The notes under the pieces are model-generated. The model was not told where the DNA came from and did no database searches. It worked only from the letters and a program-made list of their open reading frames with translations. Both the position numbers and the translations under genes were made by a program. A stretch of 64,000 nucleotides of DNA from Ignavibacterium sp. (GTDB lineage: Bacteria; Bacteroidota; Ignavibacteria; Ignavibacteriales; Ignavibacteriaceae). Numbering within the stretch: position 1 is the first letter of the stretch; each line of letters starts with the position of its first letter. The DNA is taken from the NCBI GenBank assembly GCA_032027145.1, contig JAVSMP010000001.1:1826903-1890902 (forward strand), in the 5' to 3' direction. This document shows positions 28,002-38,036 of the stretch, piece by piece.

Positions 28002-30626
28002 ATGAAATCTCAAACTCAACAAACGCCATTAATGGCACAGTACTATAAGATTAAGCAGGCTCATCCTGATACAATTTTGCTTTTCAGGGTAGGAGATTTT
28101 TTTGAAACTTTTGAAGAAGATGCAAAAACAACTTCAAAAGTACTTGGTATTACTTTAACCAAGCGTTCAAACGGTTATGCTGGTGATACCCCGCTTGCCG
28201 GTTTTCCCCATCACGCAATAGATAGTTATCTTCCAAAACTTGTGCGTGCCGGTTACAGGGTTGCTGTCTGTGAACAGATGGAAAATCCAAAGTTTGCAAA
28301 AGGAATTGTTAAACGGGAAGTTGTTGAAGTGGTAACTCCCGGAGTTACTCTTTCGGATAAACTTCTTGATCACAAAAAGAACAACTATTTACTCTCAATC
28401 GTAATTCAGGATAAAATTTGCGGACTATCGTTTTGTGATATTTCTACTGCTGAATTTTATGTTTTTGAAATTCCACTGATACAGCTTGGTGATATGATTG
28501 AATCTATCAATCCATCTGAATTTTTAATTCCAAAAAAGGATAAAGAATTTTTAACAGAACTGATTGAAAAGATCAACTCATCTCTTAGAATTACGAAACT
28601 GGATGATTGGATATTTAATTTTGATTTTGCAAATGAACTTCTAAAGAATCATTTTAAAACTCTAACACTTAAAGGCTTTGGAATTGAAAATCTTCCGGTC
28701 GGAATAATTGCAGCAGGTGCGGTTCTCAATTATCTGAATGATACTCAAAGGGTAAATTTAACTCATCTTAACAGAATTTCACTCTACAATCCTGCCGATT
28801 ATATGATACTTGATTACTCGACAAAGAGAAATCTTGAAATAACATTTTCTATGCAGGATGGCGGCAGAGAAGGTTCTCTGATTTCGATTCTTGATAAAAC
28901 ACAGACTGCAATGGGCGGGCGTTTGTTAAAAAAATGGATATCTGCTCCTTTGCGCGAATTAGATCAGATAAAAAAACGCCACGACAGTGTTGAGGAATTA
29001 TTTAAGAACAAAAGAATCAGAAAAAAATTAAATGAACATTTGAGGGAAATCGGTGACCTTGAAAGATTGATCTCAAGAATCTGTACCGGCAAAGCTACTC
29101 CACGCGAAGTTGTTGCACTAAAATCATCATTAAAAATTATACCGGAACTGAAAGAACAATTGAAAGATTCTACTGTTCAGACTTTAAAAACTATTTCTGA
29201 TCAGCTTGATTCAGCAGAAAAAATCGTAGAAAAAATTTCTGCTGCAATTATTGATTCACCGCCTGCATCTATTAATGAAGGCGGAATTATCCGTAATGGT
29301 TTTAGTGCTGAGCTTGATGAACTGAGAGATATTTCTTTACACGGGAAGGAATGGATTGCAGCTTTTCAGCAGACTGAAAGAGAAAGAACCGGAATCCCAT
29401 CTTTGAAGGTAAATTTTAACAATGTGTTTGGTTATTACATTGATGTAAGCCATACACATAAAAATAAAATTCCGGATAACTACATACGCAAGCAAACGCT
29501 TGTAAACAGTGAGAGATATATTACTCCTGAATTAAAAGAATACGAGGATAAAGTACTTAATGCTCAGGAAAAGATAAATGAACTTGAAGCACAATTATTT
29601 AATGAGATCCGCTCGCTTGCTGCAAATGAAACTGAGATAATTCAGAAAAATGCAAAACTGATTGCAATGCTTGATTGCTTTAACAGCTATGCACAGTGTG
29701 CGGATGAATATAACTATGTAAAGCCATTTGTAAATGATTCAGACAAAATCAACATAATACAGGGTCGTCATCCTGTTGTTGAAAGAATTATTGATCCTGG
29801 AAACAAGTTTACTCCAAATGATACTTTTCTTGATAATGATACTGATCAGATTATTTTATTAACCGGTCCTAATATGGCAGGTAAATCTGTTTATTTACGT
29901 CAGGTTGGACTTATAGTTCTGCTTGCTCAAATTGGTTCTTTCGTTCCTGCAAAAGAAGCAGAGATAGGATTGGTAGATAGAATCTTTACACGTGTTGGTG
30001 CCAGCGATAATATTACTGCGGGCGAAAGTACATTTTTAGTAGAGATGCAGGAGGCAGCAAATATTTTAAATAATGCAACTTCAAAAAGTTTGATTCTGTT
30101 AGACGAGATTGGAAGAGGCACAAGTACGTTTGACGGTATATCTATTGCCTGGGCAATTACAGAGTATCTGCACGAAAATCCTGATATTACAGCCAAAACA
30201 TTGTTTGCAACTCACTATCACGAATTAAATGAAATGTCCGAGTTGTTTCCGAAAATAAAAAATTATAAAGTTGAGGTTCGTGAATATGAGGATAAAGTTG
30301 TATTTCTGCATAAAGTAAGTCCGGGCAGGGCAGATCATAGCTATGGAATACAGGTTGCACAAATGGCAGGGCTGCCGCTTTTTGTAACTAACCGTGCAAA
30401 GGAAGTTTTAAACAATCTGGAAAGTAAGGAATTAACTCCTTATGAAGTAAAAAAGGAACGGCTGAAAAAATTAAAATCGATTAATGATAATCAGATTAAC
30501 CTGTTTGAATTTAAAGATGATGAACTGAGAAGTGAAATAAAAAAAATGGAGCTTGATAAAATCACTCCGTTAGAAGCATTGAATAAATTAAATGAATTAA
30601 AAAAGAAGATGAAAGAAAATGATTAA
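28002..30626 (+). CDS. mutS: DNA mismatch repair protein MutS
   Basis: Recognises mismatches and starts methyl-independent or nick-directed repair with MutL. 874 residues, the usual length. The N-terminal mismatch-binding domain has the F-x-E motif in RVGDFFETF (about 29-37); the connector, lever and clamp domains follow; the ATPase has Walker A GPNMAGKS (about 622-629), Walker B LILLDEIGRGTSTFDG and the conserved TLFATHYHEL. It ends in a short helical tail. The stop overlaps the next gene by eight bases. This is the MutS1 form, not MutS2, since there is no Smr domain. Confidence 0.98.
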   Translation: MKSQTQQTPLMAQYYKIKQAHPDTILLFRVGDFFETFEEDAKTTSKVLGITLTKRSNGYAGDTPLAGFPHHAIDSYLPKLVRAGYRVAVCEQMENPKFAKGIVKREVVEVVTPGVTLSDKLLDHKKNNYLLSIVIQDKICGLSFCDISTAEFYVFEIPLIQLGDMIESINPSEFLIPKKDKEFLTELIEKINSSLRITKLDDWIFNFDFANELLKNHFKTLTLKGFGIENLPVGIIAAGAVLNYLNDTQRVNLTHLNRISLYNPADYMILDYSTKRNLEITFSMQDGGREGSLISILDKTQTAMGGRLLKKWISAPLRELDQIKKRHDSVEELFKNKRIRKKLNEHLREIGDLERLISRICTGKATPREVVALKSSLKIIPELKEQLKDSTVQTLKTISDQLDSAEKIVEKISAAIIDSPPASINEGGIIRNGFSAELDELRDISLHGKEWIAAFQQTERERTGIPSLKVNFNNVFGYYIDVSHTHKNKIPDNYIRKQTLVNSERYITPELKEYEDKVLNAQEKINELEAQLFNEIRSLAANETEIIQKNAKLIAMLDCFNSYAQCADEYNYVKPFVNDSDKINIIQGRHPVVERIIDPGNKFTPNDTFLDNDTDQIILLTGPNMAGKSVYLRQVGLIVLLAQIGSFVPAKEAEIGLVDRIFTRVGASDNITAGESTFLVEMQEAANILNNATSKSLILLDEIGRGTSTFDGISIAWAITEYLHENPDITAKTLFATHYHELNEMSELFPKIKNYKVEVREYEDKVVFLHKVSPGRADHSYGIQVAQMAGLPLFVTNRAKEVLNNLESKELTPYEVKKERLKKLKSINDNQINLFEFKDDELRSEIKKMELDKITPLEALNKLNELKKKMKEND

Positions 30627-31260
30627 AAAATTGCTTTTAATTGTACCAATGGTTGGTATTCTGATCTCTTGCGGAAAACAAGATAAAGTTATGAATCTTG
30701 ATGAACTTTATATTAGCAAGTTAGAGCAGGAGAGAGAAAATAAGGATTGGGAATTTACTTATGAATTAAAATCGCCTTTTAATATGGATTCAACTGCTAA
30801 ACAGCAGCCGTTAAAATATTTTGAACCTGCAGCAGAGTTTATCTTTAATTCGAAATTATATAAGAATGAAAAAAAGGATACAATAATAATCTATGGAACC
30901 CGCGGTGAGGAAAGGAGATCACTGATTGAGGGATTCTTTATACTTAATTATAAAGGGAATGATTATAAATTAAATTTATATAAAAGCTTCAGTAATAGCG
31001 GACAAGGATATTATACTATTTTATTTACTGATAAAACAACCGGAAAAGAAACTTATCATGTAGGAAGGTATCTGGACTTTTCTATGAATCCTGATCCTGA
31101 ATTTATTTACGAGATTGATTTTAACAGGGCTTATAATCCGTATTGTGCTTATAGTGATTTATACACTTGCCCTATACCGACTAAAAATGATTATTTGGAT
31201 TTTGAAATCAGAGCAGGTGAGAAAAACTTTCATACTGAATTAAACATGGAGAAGAAGTGA
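30619..31260 (+). CDS. DUF1684 family lipoprotein
   Basis: A 213-residue predicted lipoprotein; the leader ends in LISC with Cys18. The C-terminal part has the DUF1684 hallmark ETYHVGRYLDF, then DFNRAYNPYCAYSDLYTCP and a final IRAGEK. The family's function is not known. It overlaps mutS by eight bases and the DAHP synthase gene by four (GTGA), so the three genes are translated from one transcript. Confidence 0.85.
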   Translation: MIKKLLLIVPMVGILISCGKQDKVMNLDELYISKLEQERENKDWEFTYELKSPFNMDSTAKQQPLKYFEPAAEFIFNSKLYKNEKKDTIIIYGTRGEERRSLIEGFFILNYKGNDYKLNLYKSFSNSGQGYYTILFTDKTTGKETYHVGRYLDFSMNPDPEFIYEIDFNRAYNPYCAYSDLYTCPIPTKNDYLDFEIRAGEKNFHTELNMEKK

Positions 31261-32279
31261 TAGTAATTTTAGAACAAGGTATTTCTGATCAAAACCTTGA
31301 TAATGTTATTAAACACCTTGAAGATTATGGATTTGTTGTTAACAAATCTGTTGGTGAAGAAAGAATAATTTTAGGTGCAATTGGTGTACAGCCGAATTTT
31401 GATACAAGAAAAGTTAAAATATTAGAGGGCGTTAAAGATGTTTTCAGAATTACTGAACCATTTAAACTTGCAAGCAGAAGTTTTAAAAAAGAAAATACTG
31501 TTATTAAAATAAAAGATGTTGAAATCGGTGGTAAAGAAATTAATGTTATTGCAGGTCCTTGTTCGGTTGAAAGTGAAGAACAAATATTTAAAATTGCTCA
31601 GATAGTACATCAAAGCGGAGTAAAAATATTACGCGGTGGTGCATTCAAACCTAGAAGCTCACCTTATGCATTTCAGGGGCTTGGTGAAGAAGGATTGAGA
31701 TATTTACGAAATGCTGCCGATCAGTTTGGTATGCTTGTAATTACTGAAGTGCTCGAAAATTCAATGATTGATCTTGTATATAAATACACAGATATTTTTC
31801 AGGTTGGTGCAAGAAATATGCAGAATTATTCTCTGCTGAAAGAACTTGGCTCAGCAAAGAAACCAGTATTACTTAAACGCGGATTTTCAGCAACAGTTGA
31901 AGACTGGCTTATGTCTGCTGAATATATTCTGGTAAACGGAAATTCTGATGTATTTCTTTGTGAAAGAGGAATAAGAACATTTGAAACATACACACGAAAT
32001 ACTTTCGATATCTCTTCAATTCCTGTCGTTCATAAAAAAAGTCATCTTCCGGTTTTTGCTGATCCATCACATGCAACCGGTCTTAGAGATAAAGTACTGC
32101 CGATGGCAAGAGCAGCAGTGGCAGCCGGAGCTGATGGTATAATGGTTGAAGTTCATTATGATCCTGAAAAAGCTTTATCTGATGGACCGCAGGCTTTATT
32201 GCCTGAACAATTTACTGAATTGATGAGGCAGATTAAATTAATTGCAGAAATAATCGGCAGGAATATTCGCTCTAATTAA
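31257..32279 (+). CDS. aroF: 3-deoxy-7-phosphoheptulonate synthase (DAHP synthase, AroF class I-beta)
   Basis: Condenses phosphoenolpyruvate and erythrose 4-phosphate, the first step of the shikimate pathway. 340 residues; start GTG overlaps the previous stop. Residues 1-75 form a ferredoxin-like regulatory domain as in Thermotoga DAHP synthase; the barrel holds AGPCSVESEEQ, RGGAFKPRSSPYAFQG, VGARNMQNY, LLKRG, DPSHATG and VEVHYDPEKALSDGPQAL, the KDO8P/DAHP synthase ligands. No chorismate mutase domain is fused. The N-terminal domain may allow feedback control by an aromatic amino acid. Confidence 0.95.
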   Translation: MIVILEQGISDQNLDNVIKHLEDYGFVVNKSVGEERIILGAIGVQPNFDTRKVKILEGVKDVFRITEPFKLASRSFKKENTVIKIKDVEIGGKEINVIAGPCSVESEEQIFKIAQIVHQSGVKILRGGAFKPRSSPYAFQGLGEEGLRYLRNAADQFGMLVITEVLENSMIDLVYKYTDIFQVGARNMQNYSLLKELGSAKKPVLLKRGFSATVEDWLMSAEYILVNGNSDVFLCERGIRTFETYTRNTFDISSIPVVHKKSHLPVFADPSHATGLRDKVLPMARAAVAAGADGIMVEVHYDPEKALSDGPQALLPEQFTELMRQIKLIAEIIGRNIRSN

Positions 32280-32344
32280 TACTTACTTTTTACCGTTTGA
32301 ATTACCTATTAATCAATTATCTTAAAAGCAAGATTTCTTTGTAT

Positions 32345-33697
32345 ATGATGAAAACACACGAGAATGATTTTAACAAGACACTGATAATAATGGTTTGTCT
32401 TTTCTTATTTCAGTTTTTTTCTTACGCACAGGATAACCCTTACCGGAAAGTAATCAAAACTTACTTTCCTGACGGCACGATTAAAACTGAAGGAGAATAT
32501 CTTTATGATATTCTTGATGGACATTATAAAGAATATTATCCCAATGGTAAACTCTGGAAAGACTGGAATTATGTAAATGGAAAAGAAGAAGGAATTTCCA
32601 TCTGGTATTTTCCCGATGGTAAGGTAAGTATCGAATGGAATTATATTTACGGTAAAAAAGAAGGAACTTCAAGATGGTTCTATGAAACCGGAGAACTCTG
32701 GGCAGAACAGCAATACAGCGATGGTGTTCTTCAGGGAATAACTTATACATATTATAAAACCGGTGAAAAGCAGGGTGAATGGGTTTATGTCGATGGAGTT
32801 TTGCAAGGTATATCAAAGACCTTTTATAAAAACGGAAATGTTGAAATAGAAAGAAAATTTGTTGACGGAAAACAACACGGAACAACAAGAATTTTTCATG
32901 ATGATAAATCAGTTTCACTCGAAGCTTTTTTTATTGATGATAAATTGCAGGGCGATGTGCTTATTTATGATAAGATGAAAAATATCCGTGTTAAGGATAC
33001 TTATGTTAATGATGAACTGATGAATCGTGTAAGATATGATTATACCGGTAAAGTCGAGTCAAAAGAAGAACTTGTAAAAACGTATTATCCTTCAGGCAGA
33101 CTTGAAGAAGAGAAATATGTTATTGACGGATTAAAGGACGGACCATTGAAGGCTTTTTACGAAAGCGGTTTCCTCAAAGAGGAATGGACATACAATAAAA
33201 ACAACATTGTCGGCAGATCATTTGAGTATTATGAGAACGGAGTGCTCAAGGTTTCATCTGATTATGTTGATGGAGTTAAACGCGGCAATGAAAAATCATA
33301 TTATGAAAATGGAATTCTTAAAGCGGAAACTATTTATGAAAATAATCTTAAAAATGGTATTTGTTTAACTTACCATCCGAACGGAAATCTTGAAAGCATT
33401 GGTAATTATCATCTTAACAGACTTGAAGGAAATTATAAAACTTATTTTGATAACGGTTTACTACATACTGAACAGACAATAATTAATGGGCAGATATCCG
33501 GTAAAAGAAATCTCTATTACAGAAATGGGGCTCTGGAAAAAATTGAGAACTATGTAAATGGCAAGCTCTCCGGCTGGGTTAAAACTTATTATGATGATGG
33601 TATAATGATGAAAGAAGATTTTTATAATAATGGAAGATTACAAACGAGCAAAACTTTCGGAAAAGACGGATTATTGATTTCTACGTATGGTTATTGA
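32345..33697 (+). CDS. Secreted MORN-variant repeat protein (YwqK-like)
   Basis: I choose the ATG at 32345 (or 32348) rather than 32297, because it puts a signal peptide at the N-terminus (TLIIMVCLFLFQFFSYAQ). The mature protein is almost entirely MORN_2-type repeats of about 22-24 residues, e.g. YYPNGKLWKDWNYVNGKEEG and YYENGILKAETIYENNLKNG, some 16 or more of them. Members are often labelled YwqK antitoxin, but nothing here suggests a toxin pair. Probably an extracytoplasmic beta-sheet binding protein of unknown ligand. Confidence 0.8.
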   Translation: MMKTHENDFNKTLIIMVCLFLFQFFSYAQDNPYRKVIKTYFPDGTIKTEGEYLYDILDGHYKEYYPNGKLWKDWNYVNGKEEGISIWYFPDGKVSIEWNYIYGKKEGTSRWFYETGELWAEQQYSDGVLQGITYTYYKTGEKQGEWVYVDGVLQGISKTFYKNGNVEIERKFVDGKQHGTTRIFHDDKSVSLEAFFIDDKLQGDVLIYDKMKNIRVKDTYVNDELMNRVRYDYTGKVESKEELVKTYYPSGRLEEEKYVIDGLKDGPLKAFYESGFLKEEWTYNKNNIVGRSFEYYENGVLKVSSDYVDGVKRGNEKSYYENGILKAETIYENNLKNGICLTYHPNGNLESIGNYHLNRLEGNYKTYFDNGLLHTEQTIINGQISGKRNLYYRNGALEKIENYVNGKLSGWVKTYYDDGIMMKEDFYNNGRLQTSKTFGKDGLLISTYGY

Positions 33698-33787
33698 TAA
33701 TCTAAAATAATAGTAGTAACTTTTTGCACTCAAAAATTGCTGAGCATATAAATAAATTATTAACCAAAAAACATTTATGAGGTATGT

Positions 33788-36328
33788 ATGTATAGATATC
33801 TAATACTCCTTTTGCTTTCTTTCAGTTTCTTCTCATCATTTTCTTCTGCTCAATTCAATTCTCAAAGTTATTGGTCAGATATTGATGAATCACAAATTGA
33901 ACTTCTGAGGGAAAGAGATATTATTCCTGAAGCTTATCGGACTGTAAGTTTAAATGTAGGGCAGATGAAAATCTTATTGCAAACGGCACCTTTAGAATTT
34001 ACAATTGATGCGTCAGAAAGAAATGTTGTAATGGAGCTTCCGTATCCTGACGGAACTATGAAGAAATTTCATATTTACGAATCACCAATTATGGAACCTG
34101 AACTTGCAGCTAAATATCCTGATATAAAGACTTATTCAGGCTATGGGTTAGATGACAGGTATGCATCGATGAGATTTGATATGACTCCGTTAGGATTTCA
34201 CGCAATGGTTCTTTCACCAAACGGAGCAGTTTTTATTGATCCTTACACAGTTGGAGATATTCATAATTACATATCTTATTATAAAAAAGATTACGTAAAG
34301 TTTAATTCAAATTTTGAATGTGAACTGCTTTATGAAGAAAATAAATTAAATGAACTTGAGTATTTAAAAGGTAATAATATTCTGACACCAACTGGTCCAA
34401 CATTGAGAACTTATCGTTTAGCAAATGCAGCAACCGGAGAGTACACCGCATATTTTGGCGGTACTGTTAACGCCGGGTTAGCCGCAGTAGTTACAACAGT
34501 TAACCGTGTTGATGGTGTTTATGAAAGAGAAGCTGCGATAAGAATGGTACTTATTGCAAATAACAATCTGATTATTTATACAAATGGAAGTACTGACCCT
34601 TATACCAATAATAATGGCAGCACAATGCTTGGACAAAATATAAGTAACCTGTCATCGGTTATTGGAAATGCAAATTTCGATATCGGACACGTGTTTAGTA
34701 CAGGCGGAGGCGGTGTAGCATATTTGGGATGTGTTTGTACTAGCAGTAAAGCCGGTGGTGTAACTGGTTCACCATCTCCGGTTGGAGATCCATTTGATAT
34801 TGATTATGTAGCACACGAAATGGGACATCAGTTTGGTGCAAACCATACATTTAACGGAACAACCGGCTCTTGCAGCGGAAATAATAGAAATGCTTCCACA
34901 GCTTATGAACCTGGAAGCGGTTCAACCATTATGGCTTATGCTGGAATTTGTCCCGGACAAGATCTTCAACCGCATAGCGATCCGTACTTTCATACAGTTA
35001 GTTTTGATGAAATAGTTGCATTTACAAATTTTGGAAGCGGTAATGGCTGTGCTTCTTCAACAAGTACAGGTAATTCTGCTCCAACTGTAAATGTACCTGC
35101 AGGCGGATTTTATATTCCTAAAAGTACACCTTTTTCTATTACTGGTTCTGCTACAGATCCTAACGGAGATGCTGTTACTTTTTGCTGGGAAGAATTTGAT
35201 CTTGGTCCTGCCGGTGCACCTGGTTCTCCATCAGGTAATGCCCCGATTTTCAGAAGCTGGAATCCTTCAACATCACCTACAAGATATTTTCCAAGGCTTC
35301 AAAACCTTTTAAACAACACAACTGTTATCGGAGAACTCCTTCCGTCTTATACCAGGGCTTTAACATTCAGATTAACCGTACGGGATAATAAAATGGGAGG
35401 CGGTGGTGTTGATCGCGCTCAATTTCAATTTAACGTTGATGGAAACTCCGGACCATTTGTGGTAACTTCACCTAATACTAATGTAAGTTGGGCAGCACTT
35501 TCAACACAGACTGTTACCTGGAATGTTGCGAATACAAATGCATCACCGGTTAATTGCGCTAATGTAAATATTTTACTATCTACCGATGGTGGTAATACCT
35601 GGCCGATTGTTCTGGCTTCCTATACACCAAATGATGGCAGTGAGGATGTTACAATTCCTGATAATCAGGTAACTACTGCAAGAATTAAAGTTGAAGCAGC
35701 TGGAAATATTTTCTTTGATATATCAAATGTTAATTTCACAATTTCGCAGCCAATACCGGTTGAATTGACACTTTTTACCGCTGTAAGAATTGAATCTGGC
35801 ATTTTACTCAGTTGGGAAACAGCTACCGAAACTAACAACTCTGGTTTTGAAGTAGAAAGAAGCAGAGATTCTGAAAGTTTTACTTCGATAGGATTTGTCC
35901 CTGGGAAAGGTACTATAACTGAAAAATCAACCTACAGTTTTATTGATAATGATATACAAATTGGTAATTACTATTATCGCTTAAAACAAATTGATTTTGA
36001 CGGAACTTCAAAATATTATAATGTAGTATCTGTTGATGCCGGATTGCCAAGAGATTTCTCAGTTATGCAGAATTATCCGAATCCATTTAATCCTAGCACC
36101 TCTATTAAATTTCAACTTCCGGTTGATTCAAAAGTTAAGATTGAGGTATTTAATTCGTTAGGCGAGAAAATTGCTGACTTGCTGAATAATCAGTTATCCG
36201 CCGGATTCCACGATGTATCATTTGATGCTTCTAATCAGGCAAGCGGAATATTTTATTATGTTGTTACCGCATCTGGTGCTGATGGCAGTGAATTCAGATC
36301 AGTTAAGAAAATGGTACTGATGAAATAA
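33788..36328 (+). CDS. Secreted reprolysin-like metalloprotease with T9SS type A sorting domain
   Basis: An 846-residue zinc protease. Signal peptide is about 1-21 (ends SSAQ); a propeptide-like region extends to about 200; the catalytic domain has HEMGHQFGANH (H343, E344, H347, H353), the metzincin consensus with all three His, and a Met-turn segment (TIMAYAG) about 45 residues later. A cadherin-like or PKD-like segment and a linker (PVELTLFTAVR) precede the T9SS signal QNYPNPFNPSTSIKFQLP. Expected on the cell surface or in the medium. A GAGG element precedes the ATG. The ATG four bases earlier is in a frame that stops at once. Confidence 0.9.
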   Translation: MYRYLILLLLSFSFFSSFSSAQFNSQSYWSDIDESQIELLRERDIIPEAYRTVSLNVGQMKILLQTAPLEFTIDASERNVVMELPYPDGTMKKFHIYESPIMEPELAAKYPDIKTYSGYGLDDRYASMRFDMTPLGFHAMVLSPNGAVFIDPYTVGDIHNYISYYKKDYVKFNSNFECELLYEENKLNELEYLKGNNILTPTGPTLRTYRLANAATGEYTAYFGGTVNAGLAAVVTTVNRVDGVYEREAAIRMVLIANNNLIIYTNGSTDPYTNNNGSTMLGQNISNLSSVIGNANFDIGHVFSTGGGGVAYLGCVCTSSKAGGVTGSPSPVGDPFDIDYVAHEMGHQFGANHTFNGTTGSCSGNNRNASTAYEPGSGSTIMAYAGICPGQDLQPHSDPYFHTVSFDEIVAFTNFGSGNGCASSTSTGNSAPTVNVPAGGFYIPKSTPFSITGSATDPNGDAVTFCWEEFDLGPAGAPGSPSGNAPIFRSWNPSTSPTRYFPRLQNLLNNTTVIGELLPSYTRALTFRLTVRDNKMGGGGVDRAQFQFNVDGNSGPFVVTSPNTNVSWAALSTQTVTWNVANTNASPVNCANVNILLSTDGGNTWPIVLASYTPNDGSEDVTIPDNQVTTARIKVEAAGNIFFDISNVNFTISQPIPVELTLFTAVRIESGILLSWETATETNNSGFEVERSRDSESFTSIGFVPGKGTITEKSTYSFIDNDIQIGNYYYRLKQIDFDGTSKYYNVVSVDAGLPRDFSVMQNYPNPFNPSTSIKFQLPVDSKVKIEVFNSLGEKIADLLNNQLSAGFHDVSFDASNQASGIFYYVVTASGADGSEFRSVKKMVLMK

Positions 36329-36372
36329 TCATCATAAAAAAATATTATTGATAATTAAAAGATAAATTTCAA

Positions 36373-36433
36373 TTCGGATTGAAAGCTTATTTGAGTATTA
36401 AACGCACAGATAAGCTTTCTCCGGATTTTTTAT
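36373..36433 (+). terminator. Terminator after the reprolysin-like gene
   Basis: Arms TTCGGATTGAAAGCTTAT and ATAAGCTTTCTCCGGA around a 19-base loop, followed by TTTTTTATTTT. Confidence 0.8.
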
Positions 36434-36551
36434 TTTAAACCATAATAACTGTTCAGCGTTCATTTTGTAATTCCAATTATTATGCGATTGAAATATCAAA
36501 TTAGATTTTTTATTGACTCAATTGTTGTTTTTTAATTGTTATTGATTTGAA

Positions 36552-36563
36552 GAAAACGTTTTC
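36552..36563. promoter_or_regulatory. Palindromic operator-like site
   Basis: GAAAACGTTTTC is a perfect palindrome with a central CG, the form of many LacI-family operators. It is about 245 bases upstream of the pnt -33 element, rather far for a simple operator, and no LacI-type regulator is in the window. Confidence 0.3.
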
Positions 36564-36796
36564 AATCAACTTTCACTTTAGCAAAACAATTGAAAATGAA
36601 ATCAGAATACTAATCAAATAAGATTAAAATTAAGTTTAAGAAACCTCTGAAGAACAGATTCTAAAATTATTTTCATTCCCGTGAAGTTATACTCCTTACA
36701 AATAATTTAAATATTAAAGCAATAAAGAATGTCAAGGCGTAGTTTTTTATAAAACTTTATTTATGAAACAACCGTAATGGTTTTCTTAAAAAATTA

Positions 36797-36827
36797 TTGG
36801 ATAAACCTTCATTCATCTTTACTTTTG
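36797..36827 (+). promoter_or_regulatory. Promoter for the transhydrogenase operon
   Basis: TTG at 36797-36799, a 20-base spacer and TACTTTTG at 36820-36827: a full match to TTG-N20-TAnnTTTG. The GTG start follows 40 bases later, with GAGGAG at 36855-36860. Confidence 0.65.
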
Positions 36828-36867
36828 TATTAAATATTTTTTATTCTATTATCAGAGGAGATGTTCT

Positions 36868-38013
36868 GTGATAATTTCAGTTCCAAAAGAAATAATGTCG
36901 GGCGAAAATCGGGTTGCTTGTGTTCCGGATGTTGTTTCAAAATTAATTAAAGCAGGCTACGAAGTTCAGATTGAAAAAGATGCCGGCATAAATGCTGGTT
37001 TCACAAATGAACATTATCAAAAAGCAGGCGCCAAAATTATTGACAATCTTACTGACCTGTATTCCAACGCTGATTTGGTATTGAAAGTTCAGCGTCCAAT
37101 CGAACATCCTAACGCGGGCAAACACGAAATTAGCTTGCTAAGAAAAGGTACAATACTGATTTCCTTCGTTCATATACTCCAATATTCTGATATTGCAAAA
37201 AAGTGTGCTGAAAATGGTATCGATTTAATTTCAATGGATATGATTCCAAGATCAACACTAGCTCAAAAAATGGACGTGCTAAGTTCTCAGGCAAATATTT
37301 CGGGTTACAAAAGTGTAATTATGGCTGCCAATGAACTCGGTAAAATATTTCCGCTTATGATGACAGCGGCTGGAACGATTTCTCCTGCCAAAGTAGTTAT
37401 TATGGGTGCAGGAGTTGCAGGGCTTCAGGCTCTTGGAACTGCTAAAAGATTAGGCGCTGTTGTTGAAGTTTCTGATATACGAACTGCTGTTAAAGAAGAA
37501 GTTCAAAGTCTCGGCGGAAAATTTATCGAAGTGGAAGGTGCAGAAGATATGCAGGATGCCGGCGGTTATGCTAAAGAAGCATCAGCAGAGTTTTTACAAA
37601 AACAAAAAGAAACAATCTTTAAGCATGTTACCGAAGCTGATATTGTTATCACTACCGCGCTTGTACCCGGTAAAAAAGCTCCGATACTTGTAACCGAAGA
37701 GATGATAAAAAATATGAAACCAGGCAGTGTGGTTTTGGATATGGCGACCGAATTCGGCGGCAATTGTGAAATTAGTGAAAGAGATAAAACTGTTAAGAAG
37801 CATGGTGTTACTATAATAGGCGAATCAAACTTACCATCATTGGTTCCAACTCACTCAAGTGAGATGTATGCCAGAAATATTTTAAATCTTATTCTGCATA
37901 TCAGCAAAGAAGGTAAAGTAACTATAAACCTTGATGATGAAATTGTAAAAGGATCTTTAATTACTCTTAATGGAATAATTATTAACCAACGGGTTAAAGA
38001 TTTGATAAAATAA
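36868..38013 (+). CDS. pntAA: NAD(P) transhydrogenase subunit alpha part 1 (NAD(H)-binding domain I)
   Basis: First of three subunits of the proton-translocating transhydrogenase, which reduces NADP+ with NADH at the cost of the proton gradient. 381 residues, start GTG with GAGGAG eight bases upstream. The AlaDh/PNT N-terminal domain opens MIISVPKEIMSGENRVA; the NAD site is VVIMGAGVAGLQALGTAKRLGA; the mobile loop and RQD-like region lie in SDIRTAVKEEVQSLGGKF. The split alpha gene (this plus the next) is as in Rhodospirillum-type enzymes. Confidence 0.94.
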   Translation: MIISVPKEIMSGENRVACVPDVVSKLIKAGYEVQIEKDAGINAGFTNEHYQKAGAKIIDNLTDLYSNADLVLKVQRPIEHPNAGKHEISLLRKGTILISFVHILQYSDIAKKCAENGIDLISMDMIPRSTLAQKMDVLSSQANISGYKSVIMAANELGKIFPLMMTAAGTISPAKVVIMGAGVAGLQALGTAKRLGAVVEVSDIRTAVKEEVQSLGGKFIEVEGAEDMQDAGGYAKEASAEFLQKQKETIFKHVTEADIVITTALVPGKKAPILVTEEMIKNMKPGSVVLDMATEFGGNCEISERDKTVKKHGVTIIGESNLPSLVPTHSSEMYARNILNLILHISKEGKVTINLDDEIVKGSLITLNGIIINQRVKDLIK

Positions 38014-38036
38014 AGTTTAATTAATAAGGGTTAATC

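Larger units (their letters stand above)
36434..36867. other. Intergenic region upstream of the transhydrogenase operon
   Basis: No gene. It holds a 12-base perfect palindrome GAAAACGTTTTC (36552-36563), the pnt promoter (36797-36827) and otherwise A+T-rich sequence without recognisable elements. Confidence 0.6.

Noticed and set aside
32481-32918. 145-residue antisense ORF within the MORN repeat gene
   Set aside because: It mirrors the repeats of the sense gene and has no initiation signals; open by codon bias of repetitive sequence.
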